DNA from: Acidimicrobiales bacterium
GTDB taxonomy: Bacteria; Actinomycetota; Acidimicrobiia; Acidimicrobiales; JACCXE01
DNA length: 51,802 nt
Direction: 5' to 3'
Assembly: GCA_035546775.1 (NCBI GenBank)
Contig: DASZWD010000065.1
Span: 1-51,802 of the forward strand
Shown: one piece after another, positions 32,213-40,975 of the stretch
How positions within the stretch are numbered: the stretch's first letter is position 1
How the letters are laid out: each line of letters opens with the position of its first letter
Translations under genes and position numbers: made by a program
The notes under the pieces: model-generated
Told to the model about the DNA's origin: nothing
Seen by the model: only the letters and a program-made list of their open reading frames with translations
Database searches by the model: none

Positions 32213-32893
32213 ATGCGATCCATTCTTCTCGTAGACGACGACCCCGACATCCGCTCGCAAACGCGCCACCTGCTCGAAGACGAGGGCTACGACGTCGACG
32301 TCGCCGCCAACGGCGAGCAGGCCCTGGCTGTGTTCGCGAGCCGGGCGTACGGATGCGTACTGCTCGACGTGATGCTGCCTGACTTCGACGGGTTCGAGGT
32401 GTGTCGGCGACTCCGGGCCACCAGCGACGTCCCGATCATCATGGTCACCGCGCGTACCGACAGTTTCGACATCGTCGCCGGTCTCGAAGCCGGTGCCGAC
32501 GACTATGTGTGCAAGCCGTTCGAGCCGAAAGAGCTTTCGGCGCGCATCCGAGCCATGCTGCGGCGCGTCAACGGCTTCGGGGTCAACCCCGTCGTTGTGC
32601 GCCTCGGCGACCGCATCGACGTGATCCCGGACGAGGGGGTCGTGCGCGTCGACGGCGAGCCGGTGCATCTCACCCGTACCGAGTTCCGGCTGCTGTGCGA
32701 ACTGGTGGCCGCGCCGGGGCGGGTCTTCTCGCGCGATCAGCTGCTCGAGGCGGTGTGGGGGTACGAGTCGATCGGCGACACGAAGCTCGTCGACGTACAC
32801 GTGTACCGGCTGCGCGCCAAGATCGAGCCCAATCCGGCGAAGCCCCGCTTCGTGCTCACCGTTCGGGGTCTGGGATACAAGGCCAGCCTGTAG
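32213..32893 (+). CDS. OmpR-family response regulator, MtrA-like (226 aa)
   Basis: Receiver domain with acidic pocket Asp8/Asp9, phospho-acceptor Asp52 (LLDVMLPDFDG), Thr79 and Lys101 (CKPFEP), all in place. The C-terminal winged helix (about 128-226) has HLTRTEFRLLCELVAAPGRVFSRDQLLEAVWGY and a final VRGLGYKAS. It is the usual length. It should be phosphorylated by the kinase encoded two genes upstream. A tandem GTCACC/GTTACC repeat lies 14 bases after its stop, before the trehalose-phosphate synthase gene, and is a candidate target. Confidence 0.94.
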   Translation: MRSILLVDDDPDIRSQTRHLLEDEGYDVDVAANGEQALAVFASRAYGCVLLDVMLPDFDGFEVCRRLRATSDVPIIMVTARTDSFDIVAGLEAGADDYVCKPFEPKELSARIRAMLRRVNGFGVNPVVVRLGDRIDVIPDEGVVRVDGEPVHLTRTEFRLLCELVAAPGRVFSRDQLLEAVWGYESIGDTKLVDVHVYRLRAKIEPNPAKPRFVLTVRGLGYKASL

Positions 32894-32906
32894 GCCACCG
32901 AGAAAC

Positions 32907-32938
32907 GTCACCAAACCGTTACCCGACCGCGAGGTGAC
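32907..32938 (+). promoter_or_regulatory. Tandem hexamers, candidate OmpR-type regulator site before otsA
   Basis: GTCACC (32907-32912) and GTTACC (32918-32923) are direct repeats 11 bases apart, one helical turn, as expected for OmpR-family dimers. An inverted copy GGTGAC follows at 32933-32938. The block lies between the response regulator and otsA and resembles the GT(C/T)AC-type repeats reported for MtrA, though I cannot score it. Confidence 0.45.
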
Positions 32939-32966
32939 CGCGAGCTGATGTTGGCACGGTTCACGT

Positions 32967-34439
32967 ATGCCCTCGGACCTGGACGCGAGCTCGTTTGATT
33001 CGGTCACGGACCGCGAGCCGCCGTCATCTCCGCCCGATGCGTTGTCCAGGTCCGGGGGCGGCCAAGCCCATCAGGCACCGGCAGTCGTGGCCGTCACCAG
33101 TCGACCGCCGGTGTCGTTCTCGTCCGGCGGCTGGTCGCGTTCGCCGGGTGGTCTCGCCCCCATCGTCAGCAAGGCGCTCGACGCGCGCGGCGGTGCCTGG
33201 GTGAGCTGGGACGGTGGCGGACGCGGCAATGCTCCGCCGCGGCGTATCGACGGCCTGAACTTCGACATCTACACCTTCAGCATGTCGCGGCCCCAGGCCG
33301 ACGCCTTCTACGCCGGCTACTCGAATCGCACGCTGTGGCCGTTGTTTCACGACGGGGTGGTCCCGCCGGTGTTCAACCGGGAATGGTGGAAGCCGTATCA
33401 GGACGCCGCGAAAGCCTTCACGCTTGCCGCGACGATCGCCGGCAAACGGCTGCCCGGTCGACCGACGTACTGGATCCAGGACTACCACTTGCTGCTGACG
33501 CCTCGACTCATGCGTGAGGCCGGCGTCGACAACCCGATCTCGTTCTTCCTGCACACCCCGTTTCCGGCGCCTTCGATCTACCGCCGGTTGCCCCAGCGCG
33601 AGGAGATCCTGCTTGGGCTCGGCGGCGCCGACCTTGTCGGCTTCCATACGCGCGGTGACGCCGAGCGCTTCGGCGGCGCCTGGGCCGAATTCGGCTTCGG
33701 CGCCGCTCCCCGGACCGTCGTCGTTCCGGCCTCGATCGACTTCGACGCGTTCAGCGCCCAAGCGGCGAACCCGCACACACGCCGCATGGCCGAGATACTC
33801 AGGGGTCGGCTGGGAAACCGGATTCTGCTCTTCGGCGTCGAGCGCCTCGACTACACCAAGGGAATCCCCGAGCGCTTGGCGGCGCTTGAATACCTGCTCG
33901 ATCGACGCCCCGACTTGCGCCGGCGCATCGTCTACGTGCAGGTCGCGCCGCCGAGTCGAGAGCGGGTTCCGGAGTATCAGCAACTGCGCGCCGACGTCGA
34001 GCGCGCGGTCGGGCGGCTGAACGGACGGTTCACGTCGCCCGGCCACGACGTACCGTTCCGTTACATCCATCGCGCCGTGAGCCAGTCGCAGTTGATGGCG
34101 TATTACGTCGCGGCCGACGTGGCGCTGGTGACGCCGTTGCGCGACGGGATGAATCTGGTCGCCAAGGAGTACGTCGTGTCGCAGGCGGCGGTGAAAGGCG
34201 CCGGCGCGCTGGTACTGAGCGAGTTCGCCGGAGCGGCTGACGAGTTGACTGATGCGTTCCTCTGCAATCCCTACGACGTTCCGGCGGCGGCGACGGCCAT
34301 CGAAACGGCGATCGAGTCGGCGGAGGAGGATCGGCGAAAGCGACTGTCGGTGATGGCGGTGCAGATCCAGAACAACGACATCCTCCAATGGTCCGACCAG
34401 CTCTTGCGCACTGCCGAACGGGACTGCAGTCGTCACTGA
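32967..34439 (+). CDS. otsA: Trehalose-6-phosphate synthase, GT20 (490 aa)
   Basis: Transfers glucose from a nucleotide sugar to glucose-6-phosphate. After a low-complexity N-terminus of about 40 residues, the GT20 fold begins [24 protein letters not shown]. Family motifs include [15 protein letters not shown] near 170, [19 protein letters not shown] near 190-208, [23 protein letters not shown] near 288-310 and the nucleotide-sugar region [15 protein letters not shown] near 388-402. No phosphatase domain (OtsB) is fused, and no otsB is in the window. It lies 73 bases after the regulator gene and may be under its control, linking the two-component system to osmoprotection (inference). Confidence 0.93.
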   Translation: MPSDLDASSFDSVTDREPPSSPPDALSRSGGGQAHQAPAVVAVTSRPPVSFSSGGWSRSPGGLAPIVSKALDARGGAWVSWDGGGRGNAPPRRIDGLNFDIYTFSMSRPQADAFYAGYSNRTLWPLFHDGVVPPVFNREWWKPYQDAAKAFTLAATIAGKRLPGRPTYWIQDYHLLLTPRLMREAGVDNPISFFLHTPFPAPSIYRRLPQREEILLGLGGADLVGFHTRGDAERFGGAWAEFGFGAAPRTVVVPASIDFDAFSAQAANPHTRRMAEILRGRLGNRILLFGVERLDYTKGIPERLAALEYLLDRRPDLRRRIVYVQVAPPSRERVPEYQQLRADVERAVGRLNGRFTSPGHDVPFRYIHRAVSQSQLMAYYVAADVALVTPLRDGMNLVAKEYVVSQAAVKGAGALVLSEFAGAADELTDAFLCNPYDVPAAATAIETAIESAEEDRRKRLSVMAVQIQNNDILQWSDQLLRTAERDCSRH

Positions 34440-34459
34440 GGGGGCCGCTTGCGTCGGCA

Positions 34460-34486
34460 TTGGTCATTGACTAAACCAGTGACCAA
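34460..34486 (+). promoter_or_regulatory. Inverted-repeat operator overlapping the TetR start codon
   Basis: TTGGTCATTG (34460-34469) and CAGTGACCAA (34477-34486) are inverted repeats matching at 9 of 10 positions, with a 7-base spacer. The last base of the right arm is the A of the TetR ATG. No ribosome site precedes that ATG, so transcription probably starts at or near it, and a bound repressor would block initiation. Typical of TetR autoregulation. Confidence 0.65.
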
Positions 34487-35076
34487 TGTCGACCAAGCCG
34501 AAGGTAGCGACGCGTGAGCGGCTTCTCGCCGCGGCGGGTGAATTGCTGGCGGAGCGCGGGTTCCGGAAGGTCTCAACCCGCTCCATTGCGGAACGTGCCG
34601 GCGTCAACAACGCGCTCGTCCACTACCACTTCGGGACCAAGTCGAAGCTGCTCGCCGAAGCGGCGCTGGGCATGCTCGGCGCCGACCTGGACGTGCCGAT
34701 GACCCTCGTGCGCGACGCCGAATCCGTCAGCGCCGGCATCGGCGACGTCCTGCGCTGGCTGGACGCCCTTGACCTCGGCGACCCGGCGGTGCGCGTCCTG
34801 TTCGAGCTGACGATCGAGGCGTTCGGTGATTCCGACGTGCGGCCGCTGGTGGCGGCGGCGATGGAGGCGGCCCGCGCCGCGATGACCGAAGCACTTGCAT
34901 CGCGGCGGGACGTCGCCGCTGCCGACACGGCTGCGCTGGCGGGGTTGCTGATCGCCCTCTTCGACGGTGTCATGTTGCATCGGATGATCGATCCCGACCT
35001 CGCCGTCGACGGGTGGGCAATCGGTGCGGCGTCGATGAGTCCACGGCGCCGCGCCGATTGGCGGTCACGGCGATGA
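34486..35076 (+). CDS. TetR-family regulator (196 aa)
   Basis: N-terminal helix-turn-helix: ERLLAAAGELLAERGFRKVSTRSIAERAGVNNALVHYHFGTKSKLLAEA at about residues 11-59, a textbook TetR DNA-binding domain. The C-terminal ligand domain is not assignable. The last 20 residues become Arg-rich. It is the first gene of an operon with an ABC ATPase (ATGA overlap) and an FtsX-type permease, and its start codon sits in a strong dyad. It therefore probably represses its own exporter operon until a toxic or signal compound binds. Confidence 0.93.
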   Translation: MSTKPKVATRERLLAAAGELLAERGFRKVSTRSIAERAGVNNALVHYHFGTKSKLLAEAALGMLGADLDVPMTLVRDAESVSAGIGDVLRWLDALDLGDPAVRVLFELTIEAFGDSDVRPLVAAAMEAARAAMTEALASRRDVAAADTAALAGLLIALFDGVMLHRMIDPDLAVDGWAIGAASMSPRRRADWRSRR

Positions 35077-35786
35077 GCTCGGGTGGGGCCGCGGTCGAAC
35101 TGTCCGGACTGCGCCGCCGCTTCGGCTCGGGCGCGGTTGCCGTGGACGCGCTCGCCGGTGTCGACCTCACGATCAACGCCGGTGAATTCGTGGTGTTGCT
35201 CGGACCAAGCGGGTCGGGAAAGACGACGCTGCTCAACGTGGTGGGCGGTATCGAAGTCGCAACGGCCGGCACCGTACGCGTCGACGGCACCGACCTGACA
35301 CAGCTGGACAGCGAAGGCTTGTCCGAGTACCGGCGGACCACCGTGGGGTTCGTGTTCCAGTTCTTCAACCTCGTCCCGACCCTCACCGCGGTCGAGAATG
35401 TCGCCCTCATCGCCGAACTCGTCGGTGCGCAGGACCGCGCCGCGGCCCTGCTCGACTCCGTCGGGCTCGGCGACCGCGTTGACCACTTCCCGGCCGCCCT
35501 GTCGGGCGGGGAACAGCAGCGCGTCGCCGTCGCCCGGGCCTTGGCCAAGGATCCGCCGATCCTGCTGTGTGACGAGCCGACCGGCGCGCTCGACCTTGCG
35601 ACCGGTCGCCAGGTGCTGTCGGTGCTGCGCCGCGTCAACCAGGACGACGGACGTACCGTGGTGGTCGTTACCCACAACCAGGCGATCGCCCGGATGGCCG
35701 ATCGCGTCGTGTCCCTGCACGGCGGCCTCATCCGGCGCAACGAGAAGGTGAGCGATCCGCTGCCGGCCGAGGAACTGGAGTGGTGA
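35073..35786 (+). CDS. ABC exporter ATPase, LolD/MacB type (237 aa)
   Basis: Walker A GPSGSGKTTLLN near residues 41-52, signature LSGGEQQRVAVARALA near 140-153, and Walker B ILLCDEPTGALD near 162-173. The segment GFVFQFFNLVPTLTAVENV is the LolD/MacB hallmark. Start ATG 35073 overlaps the TetR stop; a longer reading from 35013 lies inside TetR. It pairs with the permease that follows (GTGA overlap). Exports lipids, peptides or drugs, or works mechanically in cell-envelope remodelling, as known for the family. Confidence 0.94.
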   Translation: MSSGGAAVELSGLRRRFGSGAVAVDALAGVDLTINAGEFVVLLGPSGSGKTTLLNVVGGIEVATAGTVRVDGTDLTQLDSEGLSEYRRTTVGFVFQFFNLVPTLTAVENVALIAELVGAQDRAAALLDSVGLGDRVDHFPAALSGGEQQRVAVARALAKDPPILLCDEPTGALDLATGRQVLSVLRRVNQDDGRTVVVVTHNQAIARMADRVVSLHGGLIRRNEKVSDPLPAEELEW

Positions 35787-38116
35787 GCCTCCTGGCCCGC
35801 AAGCTGGTGCGCGACACGCGCCGGCAGTGGTTGCAGTTCTGCGCGGTCGCGCTCACGTTGGGTCTGGGTATCGCGGTGTTCGGCGCTGCCTATGACAGCT
35901 ACGGGAACCTCAAGTCGTCGTACGCGGCGATCTACGCGCGACTCAACTTCGCCGACGCCACGATTTCGGGTGCCAACACCGATGCGGTCGCGGCACGGCT
36001 TCGGCGCGCACCAGGGATAGGTGCGGTTGCCACCCGCGTCCAAGCCGACGTCCCCTTTCGCATCGGCAGCGGCGCATCGGCGCACTCTCTGATCGGTCGG
36101 CTCGTCGGCCCATCGGTGGGTCCGAGAACCATCGACGCCCTCCAGCTGAAGAGCGGGACGAGGTTGCGTCGCGGTGACGCTGATTCGGTCGTCCTCGAAC
36201 GGCACATGGCCGAGCACTTCCACCTTGCCGTGGGTGACAGCATCGAGGTCTACGGGTCCTCGTGGCGCCGGCTGTCGATCGTGGGCATCGCGACGTCGCC
36301 GGAGTACCTGTGGCCGGCGCGCGACCGCGAGGACCTGCTTACCTCGTCGGACGAGTTCGGGGTCGCGTTCGCCAACCCGCAGCTGATCGCGGCGGTGGCC
36401 GGTCCGTTCGTCACCCCGCAGGTGCTCGTGCGGGCCTCGGGCGCCGCGGGACCGCAGTTCGCGCGCACCGTGCACGCGGCGGCCGCCACCAAAGGCGCCG
36501 ACGTGGTCTTGCGTGATCAGCAGCCGTCCAACGCCGCGCTCCAACAGGACGTGGCGGGGTTCGGCCAACTCGCGCTGCTGTTCCCGCTGCTTTTCCTCGC
36601 GGCCGCCGGACTCGCCACCTACGTGCTGCTCGGGCGCTTGGTCAGGGGTCAACGGAGCCAGATCGGCATGCTGCGCGCCAACGGCTATCCGCGTCGGCGC
36701 CTGCTGCGGCACTACGTCGCCTACGGCGCCGTGGCCGGAGGCGTCGGGTCGCTCGTCGGCGCAGTCGGAGGGCTGGCGCTCGCGGTCTGGCTCACCCACA
36801 GCTACACCTCCGCGCTCGGCATTCCCCTGACGATCGCGACCTTCCACCCGGCAACGCCGGTGATCGGCCTGCTCTTCGGCACGGCGGCGGCGACGTTGGC
36901 GGCTCTCGGGCCGGCGCACTCGGCAACGCGCGTGCCTCCCGCCGAGGCCATGCGGGGCGTGGCGCCTTCGGGAACGGGTCATCGCGTGGCGGCCGAGCGG
37001 CTCCCGGGTTTACGCGACCTTCCGGTCCGCGCCCGGCTGGCGTTGCGGAACCTCGCCCGCAGCCCGCGCCGCGGCTTCTCCACCGGCATCGGTGTCGCGC
37101 TGGCGGCGGTGCTCGTCCTCTCGTCGCTCGGTCTGCTCGACACGGTGTCGCTCGTGCTCCACGACGAGTTCCACCGCATCCAGCGTCAAGACGCCCAACT
37201 GTTCTTCGCCAGCCCGCCGACCCCGGCGACGTTGTCGGCGATCGCCTCCGTGCCGGGGGTTGCGGCGGTGGAGCAAGCAGTTGAGGCGCCGGTCGTGCTC
37301 AGCCATGCCGGCCATCGGTACCAGACGGTGCTCACCGGGCTGTCGCCGCACACCACCATGCACGCCTTCGCCTCGGCGCTGCCGTCGACGTCGCTTCTCC
37401 TGGGTGACGGGCTGCGCTCGACGCTCGGATTGCGGGCGGGCGACGCGGTCGACATCGCGACACCCAACGGCGCCCCCACCCGATTGCGCGTCGATGGCTT
37501 CGTGAACGAACCCATTGGTGGCCCCGCCTACGCGACGGTGGCGACGACGCGCATGGTCGCCGGCGACGTGGCGGTCGCATCGGCACTGGTGCGCTACAAG
37601 GCGGGAGCGAACCGGGTGGAGATGCGTCGCGGACTGACGGCGCTCCCCGAGGTCGTGGCGTTCCGCGATGCCCGGGCGTCGGAGGAAGCGGTGAGCCGAC
37701 TCCTCGGGCTCTTCTACGCCATCGTCGGCGTCATGCTCGTGTTCGGATCGGTGCTGGCGTTCGTAGTCCTGTTCAACACGCTGTCGGTCAACCTGTCGGA
37801 ACGCACGGTGGAGCTGGCGACGCTGCGCGCCGCCGGTGGGCGGGTCGTCACGCTCGCCCGCATGATGACCGGCGAAAACGTGCTGCTCGTCCTGGCGGCG
37901 ATCCCGGCGGGTCTCCTTGCCGGCTGGCTCACGGCGGGCTGGCTCATGGCATCGCTCGACAGTGACCTGTACCACTTCAGCTTGAAGTTGCGGCCGGCGA
38001 CGCCGCCACTCCTCGCGGCCGCGCTGATCGTCATTGCACTGGCGATGCAGGTGCCCGCTCGCCGGACGATCCGGCGCCTCGACGTCGCCGCCATCGTGCG
38101 CGAGCGCGCCCTGTGA
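35783..38116 (+). CDS. FtsX/MacB-type ABC permease, two-domain (777 aa)
   Basis: A large permease with eight or so membrane helices. An N-terminal TM (about 15-35) is followed by an extracytoplasmic MacB_PCD-like domain, a first FtsX domain near 260-370 (LFPLLFLAAAGLATYVLLGRLVRGQRSQIGMLRANG), a central TM near 430, a second periplasmic domain, and a second FtsX domain near 635-770 (LVFGSVLAFVVLFNTLSVNLSERTVELATLRAAGG). The start is taken at GTG 35783 (GTGA overlap with the ATPase); GTG 35780 is equally possible. Its stop shares the palindrome TGATCA with the stop of the convergent SDR. Confidence 0.92.
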   Translation: MSLLARKLVRDTRRQWLQFCAVALTLGLGIAVFGAAYDSYGNLKSSYAAIYARLNFADATISGANTDAVAARLRRAPGIGAVATRVQADVPFRIGSGASAHSLIGRLVGPSVGPRTIDALQLKSGTRLRRGDADSVVLERHMAEHFHLAVGDSIEVYGSSWRRLSIVGIATSPEYLWPARDREDLLTSSDEFGVAFANPQLIAAVAGPFVTPQVLVRASGAAGPQFARTVHAAAATKGADVVLRDQQPSNAALQQDVAGFGQLALLFPLLFLAAAGLATYVLLGRLVRGQRSQIGMLRANGYPRRRLLRHYVAYGAVAGGVGSLVGAVGGLALAVWLTHSYTSALGIPLTIATFHPATPVIGLLFGTAAATLAALGPAHSATRVPPAEAMRGVAPSGTGHRVAAERLPGLRDLPVRARLALRNLARSPRRGFSTGIGVALAAVLVLSSLGLLDTVSLVLHDEFHRIQRQDAQLFFASPPTPATLSAIASVPGVAAVEQAVEAPVVLSHAGHRYQTVLTGLSPHTTMHAFASALPSTSLLLGDGLRSTLGLRAGDAVDIATPNGAPTRLRVDGFVNEPIGGPAYATVATTRMVAGDVAVASALVRYKAGANRVEMRRGLTALPEVVAFRDARASEEAVSRLLGLFYAIVGVMLVFGSVLAFVVLFNTLSVNLSERTVELATLRAAGGRVVTLARMMTGENVLLVLAAIPAGLLAGWLTAGWLMASLDSDLYHFSLKLRPATPPLLAAALIVIALAMQVPARRTIRRLDVAAIVRERAL

Positions 38117-38851
38117 TCAGGCGCGACGGTGCACGACGCTGGCCGACGCCTGATCCCGCGGCATGACGAGCATGGTGTCGATGTTCACGTGGCTCGGCCG
38201 CGTGACGGCGAAGGCGACGCAGTCGGCGACGTCGTCGGCCGACAGCGGCGTCATACCGGCGTAGACCGCGGCGGCCTTGTCTTCGTCGCCGTGGAAGCGC
38301 ACGATGCTGAACTCGGTCTCCACCATGCCGGGGTCGATCGAGGTGACCCGCACCGGCGTGCCGACAAGTTCGAGGCGAAGCGCCTTTGTCACCGCGCGCA
38401 GGCCGAACTTCGCCGCGTTATATCCGGCGCCGCCTACGTATGCCTCGTGGCCGGCGATCGAGTTGATCATGACGACGTGGCCGTCGCCGCTGCCTTCGAG
38501 TTTCGACAGCAGCGCCCGCGTCATGCGCATCGTGCCGAGCACGTTGGTCTGGTACATCGTCTCCCACTCGTCGGCGTTCGCTTCCGACACGTGGTCGCGT
38601 CCGAGGGCGCCGCCGGCGTTGTTGACGAGCACGCGGCACTCGGGGATCTGCTCGCAGAAGGCGCACACGCTGTCTTCGTCGGTGACGTCGAGCGCGATGG
38701 CGCGCCCACCGATGTCGGCCGCAATCGCGTCGAGCCGGTCCTTTCGGCGCGCGCCGATGACGACGTCGAACCCTTCGGCCGCGAGCCGTCGCGCCGTCGC
38801 TTCACCGATGCCGCTGCTCGCCCCCGTCACCACTGCCATGCCGCGTGTCAT
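38117..38851 (-). CDS. Short-chain dehydrogenase/reductase (244 aa)
   Basis: Classical SDR: TGASSGIG at residues 9-16, VNNAGGALG near 80, MINSIAG with the catalytic Ser near 132, and YNAAK near 145. The C-terminal region (SIDPGMVETEFSIVRFHGDEDKA) resembles the YdfG/serine dehydrogenase-like group that acts on 3-hydroxy acids and related substrates. Start ATG 38851; an inner ATG at 38839 is possible. It stands alone, end to end with the permease gene. Confidence 0.93.
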   Translation of the reverse strand: MTRGMAVVTGASSGIGEATARRLAAEGFDVVIGARRKDRLDAIAADIGGRAIALDVTDEDSVCAFCEQIPECRVLVNNAGGALGRDHVSEANADEWETMYQTNVLGTMRMTRALLSKLEGSGDGHVVMINSIAGHEAYVGGAGYNAAKFGLRAVTKALRLELVGTPVRVTSIDPGMVETEFSIVRFHGDEDKAAAVYAGMTPLSADDVADCVAFAVTRPSHVNIDTMLVMPRDQASASVVHRRA

Positions 38852-38918
38852 GGCGACACGGTTTAGCGACTCGGGCGCTCCGAGGTCGACCAGCTCTACG
38901 CGGCGGCGTCACCTACAG

Positions 38919-39584
38919 CTAGCGGCGCCAGAACAGCAGGTGGGTCACGCCGCTGACGCTGGGCACCGACTCGATGTTGAAACGGTCGCGCAGCTCGTCG
39001 GGTGACTCCCACAGCCGTTCGCCCGCGCCTATCTCGACGGGTGCGACGGCGACGTGCATGGTGTCGATGAGGTCGGCGTCGACGAACTGGCGCACGGTGT
39101 TGACGCCGCCGCCGATGCGTACGTCCTTTCCGTTCGCCGCTTCCTTGGCTTGGGCCAGCGCCTCCGCGGGCGTGGCGTCGACGAAGTGGAACGTCGTGTC
39201 GGCGAGGGTGAAGCTCGGGCGCGGGTGATGGGTGAGGACGAACACCGGCGTGTGGAACGGCGGCTCGTCGCCCCACCAGCCCTCCCAGTCGAAGTCCTCC
39301 CACGGGCCGCGCTGGGGACCGAACTTGTGGCGCCCCATGATCTCGGCGCCGATGTTGAAGGGGAAGTCGCGGGTGAAGTAGTCGTCGAGACCGAGCGTCC
39401 CGTTCGGGTTCGTTCCGCCTCCCCAATGCGCGGTGGCGAAGGCCCACGCGCCGAGGTCGCCGGGGAGCTTGACGTCGGGGGATGACGCGTCGCCGAACGG
39501 GGCGTCGAGGCGTTGGTTGGTGCCGGCGCCGAACCCGTCCTGCGACAACATGAAGTTCTGCACGCGCACGAGTTGCGGCGTCAC
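38919..39584 (-). CDS. Dihydrofolate reductase/RibD C-terminal domain protein (221 aa)
   Basis: Member of the RibD_C/DHFR-like reductase superfamily: an N-terminal strand (VRVQNFMLSQDGFGAG), the motif IMGRHKFGPQRGPW near residue 85, VFVLTHHPRPS near 115 and GKDVRIGGGVNTVRQFVDADLIDTMHVAVAPV near 152-183 (the cofactor GGG loop). These stand-alone proteins reduce small substrates with NADPH, but few have assigned roles. The GTG start overlaps the stop of the CoA transferase (GTGA), so it is co-translated with it. Confidence 0.88.
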   Translation of the reverse strand: MTPQLVRVQNFMLSQDGFGAGTNQRLDAPFGDASSPDVKLPGDLGAWAFATAHWGGGTNPNGTLGLDDYFTRDFPFNIGAEIMGRHKFGPQRGPWEDFDWEGWWGDEPPFHTPVFVLTHHPRPSFTLADTTFHFVDATPAEALAQAKEAANGKDVRIGGGVNTVRQFVDADLIDTMHVAVAPVEIGAGERLWESPDELRDRFNIESVPSVSGVTHLLFWRR

Positions 39585-40783
39585 GGGATCGCGCCTCCTT
39601 CCTTCAGTCCGATGATCTGATCCCAGTCATACCCGAGTTCGAGCAACACCTCTTCGGTGTGCTGTGCGAACTCCGGCGGCGTGGCGCGCGGGCCCGCCGG
39701 CGTGCCGAAGAAGTCGACGGGGGAGGCGACGCCCTTGATCGGCTCACCACCGTTGGCGTCGGGCACGTCGACGAAGCCGCCCGCCGACAGCGCGACCGGG
39801 TCGTTGACGACGTCGTGGCCTTCCTGCACCGGCGCCCACCACACGTTCTCGCGGTCGAAGATCTCGCCCCACTCGGCGAGCGTCTTGGTGGCGAGCACGT
39901 CGCTCATCGCCTTGACCAGTTCCGCGGAGTTGAGGGCGCGGGCGACGATGTTGTCGAAGCGCGGGTCGTCGGCCCACTCGGGTCGATCCAGCGCGCGCAC
40001 GACGTCGGGCCAGTGGCGGTCGCCCTGGAGGCCGAGCATCCAGAAGCGCTTGCCGTCGCCGGTGGTGTAGCCGTTGATCAGCGGGTTGGGCGGCGACTTC
40101 ACCGACATCGGCGTGGTTGGCACGCCGAGACGCAGCGACATGCTGATGTCCCAGCCGATCATGTACATGCCGATGCGCATGAGCGACGTGGAGACGAGTT
40201 GGCCTTCGCCGGTGCGCTCGCGGGCCAGCAACGCGGCGGCGATGCCGCCGGCCGCCGCCATGCCCGCCATGTGGTCGCCCATGCCGCCGCGTTGGTACGG
40301 CAGATCGGTGCCCTCAGGTGCGAGGGCGGCGGCCACGCCGGCGCGGGACCAGAACGCGCCCACGTCATACGCGGCGCGGTCGCGGTCCTCGCCTTCCATG
40401 CCGTAGCCGTTGACCTGCGCGTACACGAGGCGCGGGTTGAGGGCGTGCAGCGCGTCGTAGTCGAGCCCGGCGCGTTCGAGGGCGACGGGGCGGGCATTGG
40501 TGACGAACACGTCGGCGTCGGCGACCAGCTTCTGGGCGATGGCGCGGCCCTCTTGGGTCGACAGGTTGAGCGCCACGCTGCGCTTGTTGCGGTTGTCGAG
40601 CTCGAACGGCGGGCTCGACCCGTCGCCACCAAACGCCGACATCAACCCGCGGAACGGGTCGCCGTCAGGCGGCTCGATCTTGATGACGTCCGCGCCCCAG
40701 TCGCCCAGGATCGCCGCGGCCGCCGGCCCCGCCACCCACATGCCGACCTCGACGACCTTCATCCCCTCCATCGGACCTTGCAT
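39581..40783 (-). CDS. CaiB/BaiF family III CoA transferase (400 aa)
   Basis: Transfers CoA between carboxylic acids, or acts as an acyl-CoA racemase-like enzyme. Family motifs: VVEVGMWVAGPAAAAILGDWGADVIKIE near residues 10-37, NRNKRSVALNLSTQEGR near 64-80, and the catalytic Asp140 in AAYDVGAFW. Length normal. The start at ATG 40783 is supported by TAACGT six bases upstream (leaderless); inner ATGs at 40771 and 40762 have poor spacing to purine-rich tracts. First gene of a two-gene operon with the RibD-like reductase. Likely in activation of fatty or cyclic acids. Confidence 0.94.
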   Translation of the reverse strand: MQGPMEGMKVVEVGMWVAGPAAAAILGDWGADVIKIEPPDGDPFRGLMSAFGGDGSSPPFELDNRNKRSVALNLSTQEGRAIAQKLVADADVFVTNARPVALERAGLDYDALHALNPRLVYAQVNGYGMEGEDRDRAAYDVGAFWSRAGVAAALAPEGTDLPYQRGGMGDHMAGMAAAGGIAAALLARERTGEGQLVSTSLMRIGMYMIGWDISMSLRLGVPTTPMSVKSPPNPLINGYTTGDGKRFWMLGLQGDRHWPDVVRALDRPEWADDPRFDNIVARALNSAELVKAMSDVLATKTLAEWGEIFDRENVWWAPVQEGHDVVNDPVALSAGGFVDVPDANGGEPIKGVASPVDFFGTPAGPRATPPEFAQHTEEVLLELGYDWDQIIGLKEGGAIP

Positions 40784-40789
40784 GCCCGC

Positions 40790-40795
40790 ACGTTA
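40790..40795 (-). promoter_or_regulatory. Leaderless -10 element for the CoA transferase
   Basis: TAACGT on the minus strand, ending six bases before ATG 40783, with no Shine-Dalgarno at proper distance. It fits the TANNNT rule and would start transcription at the start codon. Confidence 0.45.
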
Positions 40796-40871
40796 TGACG
40801 ACCGACCCGCCCCGTACTCCGAGTCACGCGCGTCACGCTTCGGCGTCCCCGACGCTTCCGCCGCTTTCGAG

Positions 40872-40887
40872 CACCCCTAGCGGGGTG
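40872..40887. promoter_or_regulatory. CACCCC-TAGC-GGGGTG dyad in a divergent region
   Basis: Perfect 6-bp arms (40872-40877 and 40882-40887) with a 4-base loop, in the 192-base region between the CoA transferase and the luciferase-like gene. No T-run follows. It could be an operator or a transcription-blocking stem. The rest of this gap shows a TTGATTCAA palindrome near 40908 and the promoter at 40963. Confidence 0.35.
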
Positions 40888-40962
40888 ATCGTCCGGCATC
40901 GGCGCTTGATTCAACCCGGTAACGGTGCTTGAAAGCCGCAGCTGCCGCGGCCATACACCGCG

Positions 40963-40968
40963 TAGCGT
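40963..40968 (+). promoter_or_regulatory. Leaderless -10 element for the luciferase-like gene
   Basis: TAGCGT (TANNNT) lies seven bases before ATG 40976. No ribosome site is present before that ATG, which supports a leaderless transcript. Confidence 0.45.
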
Positions 40969-40975
40969 GCGGCGC

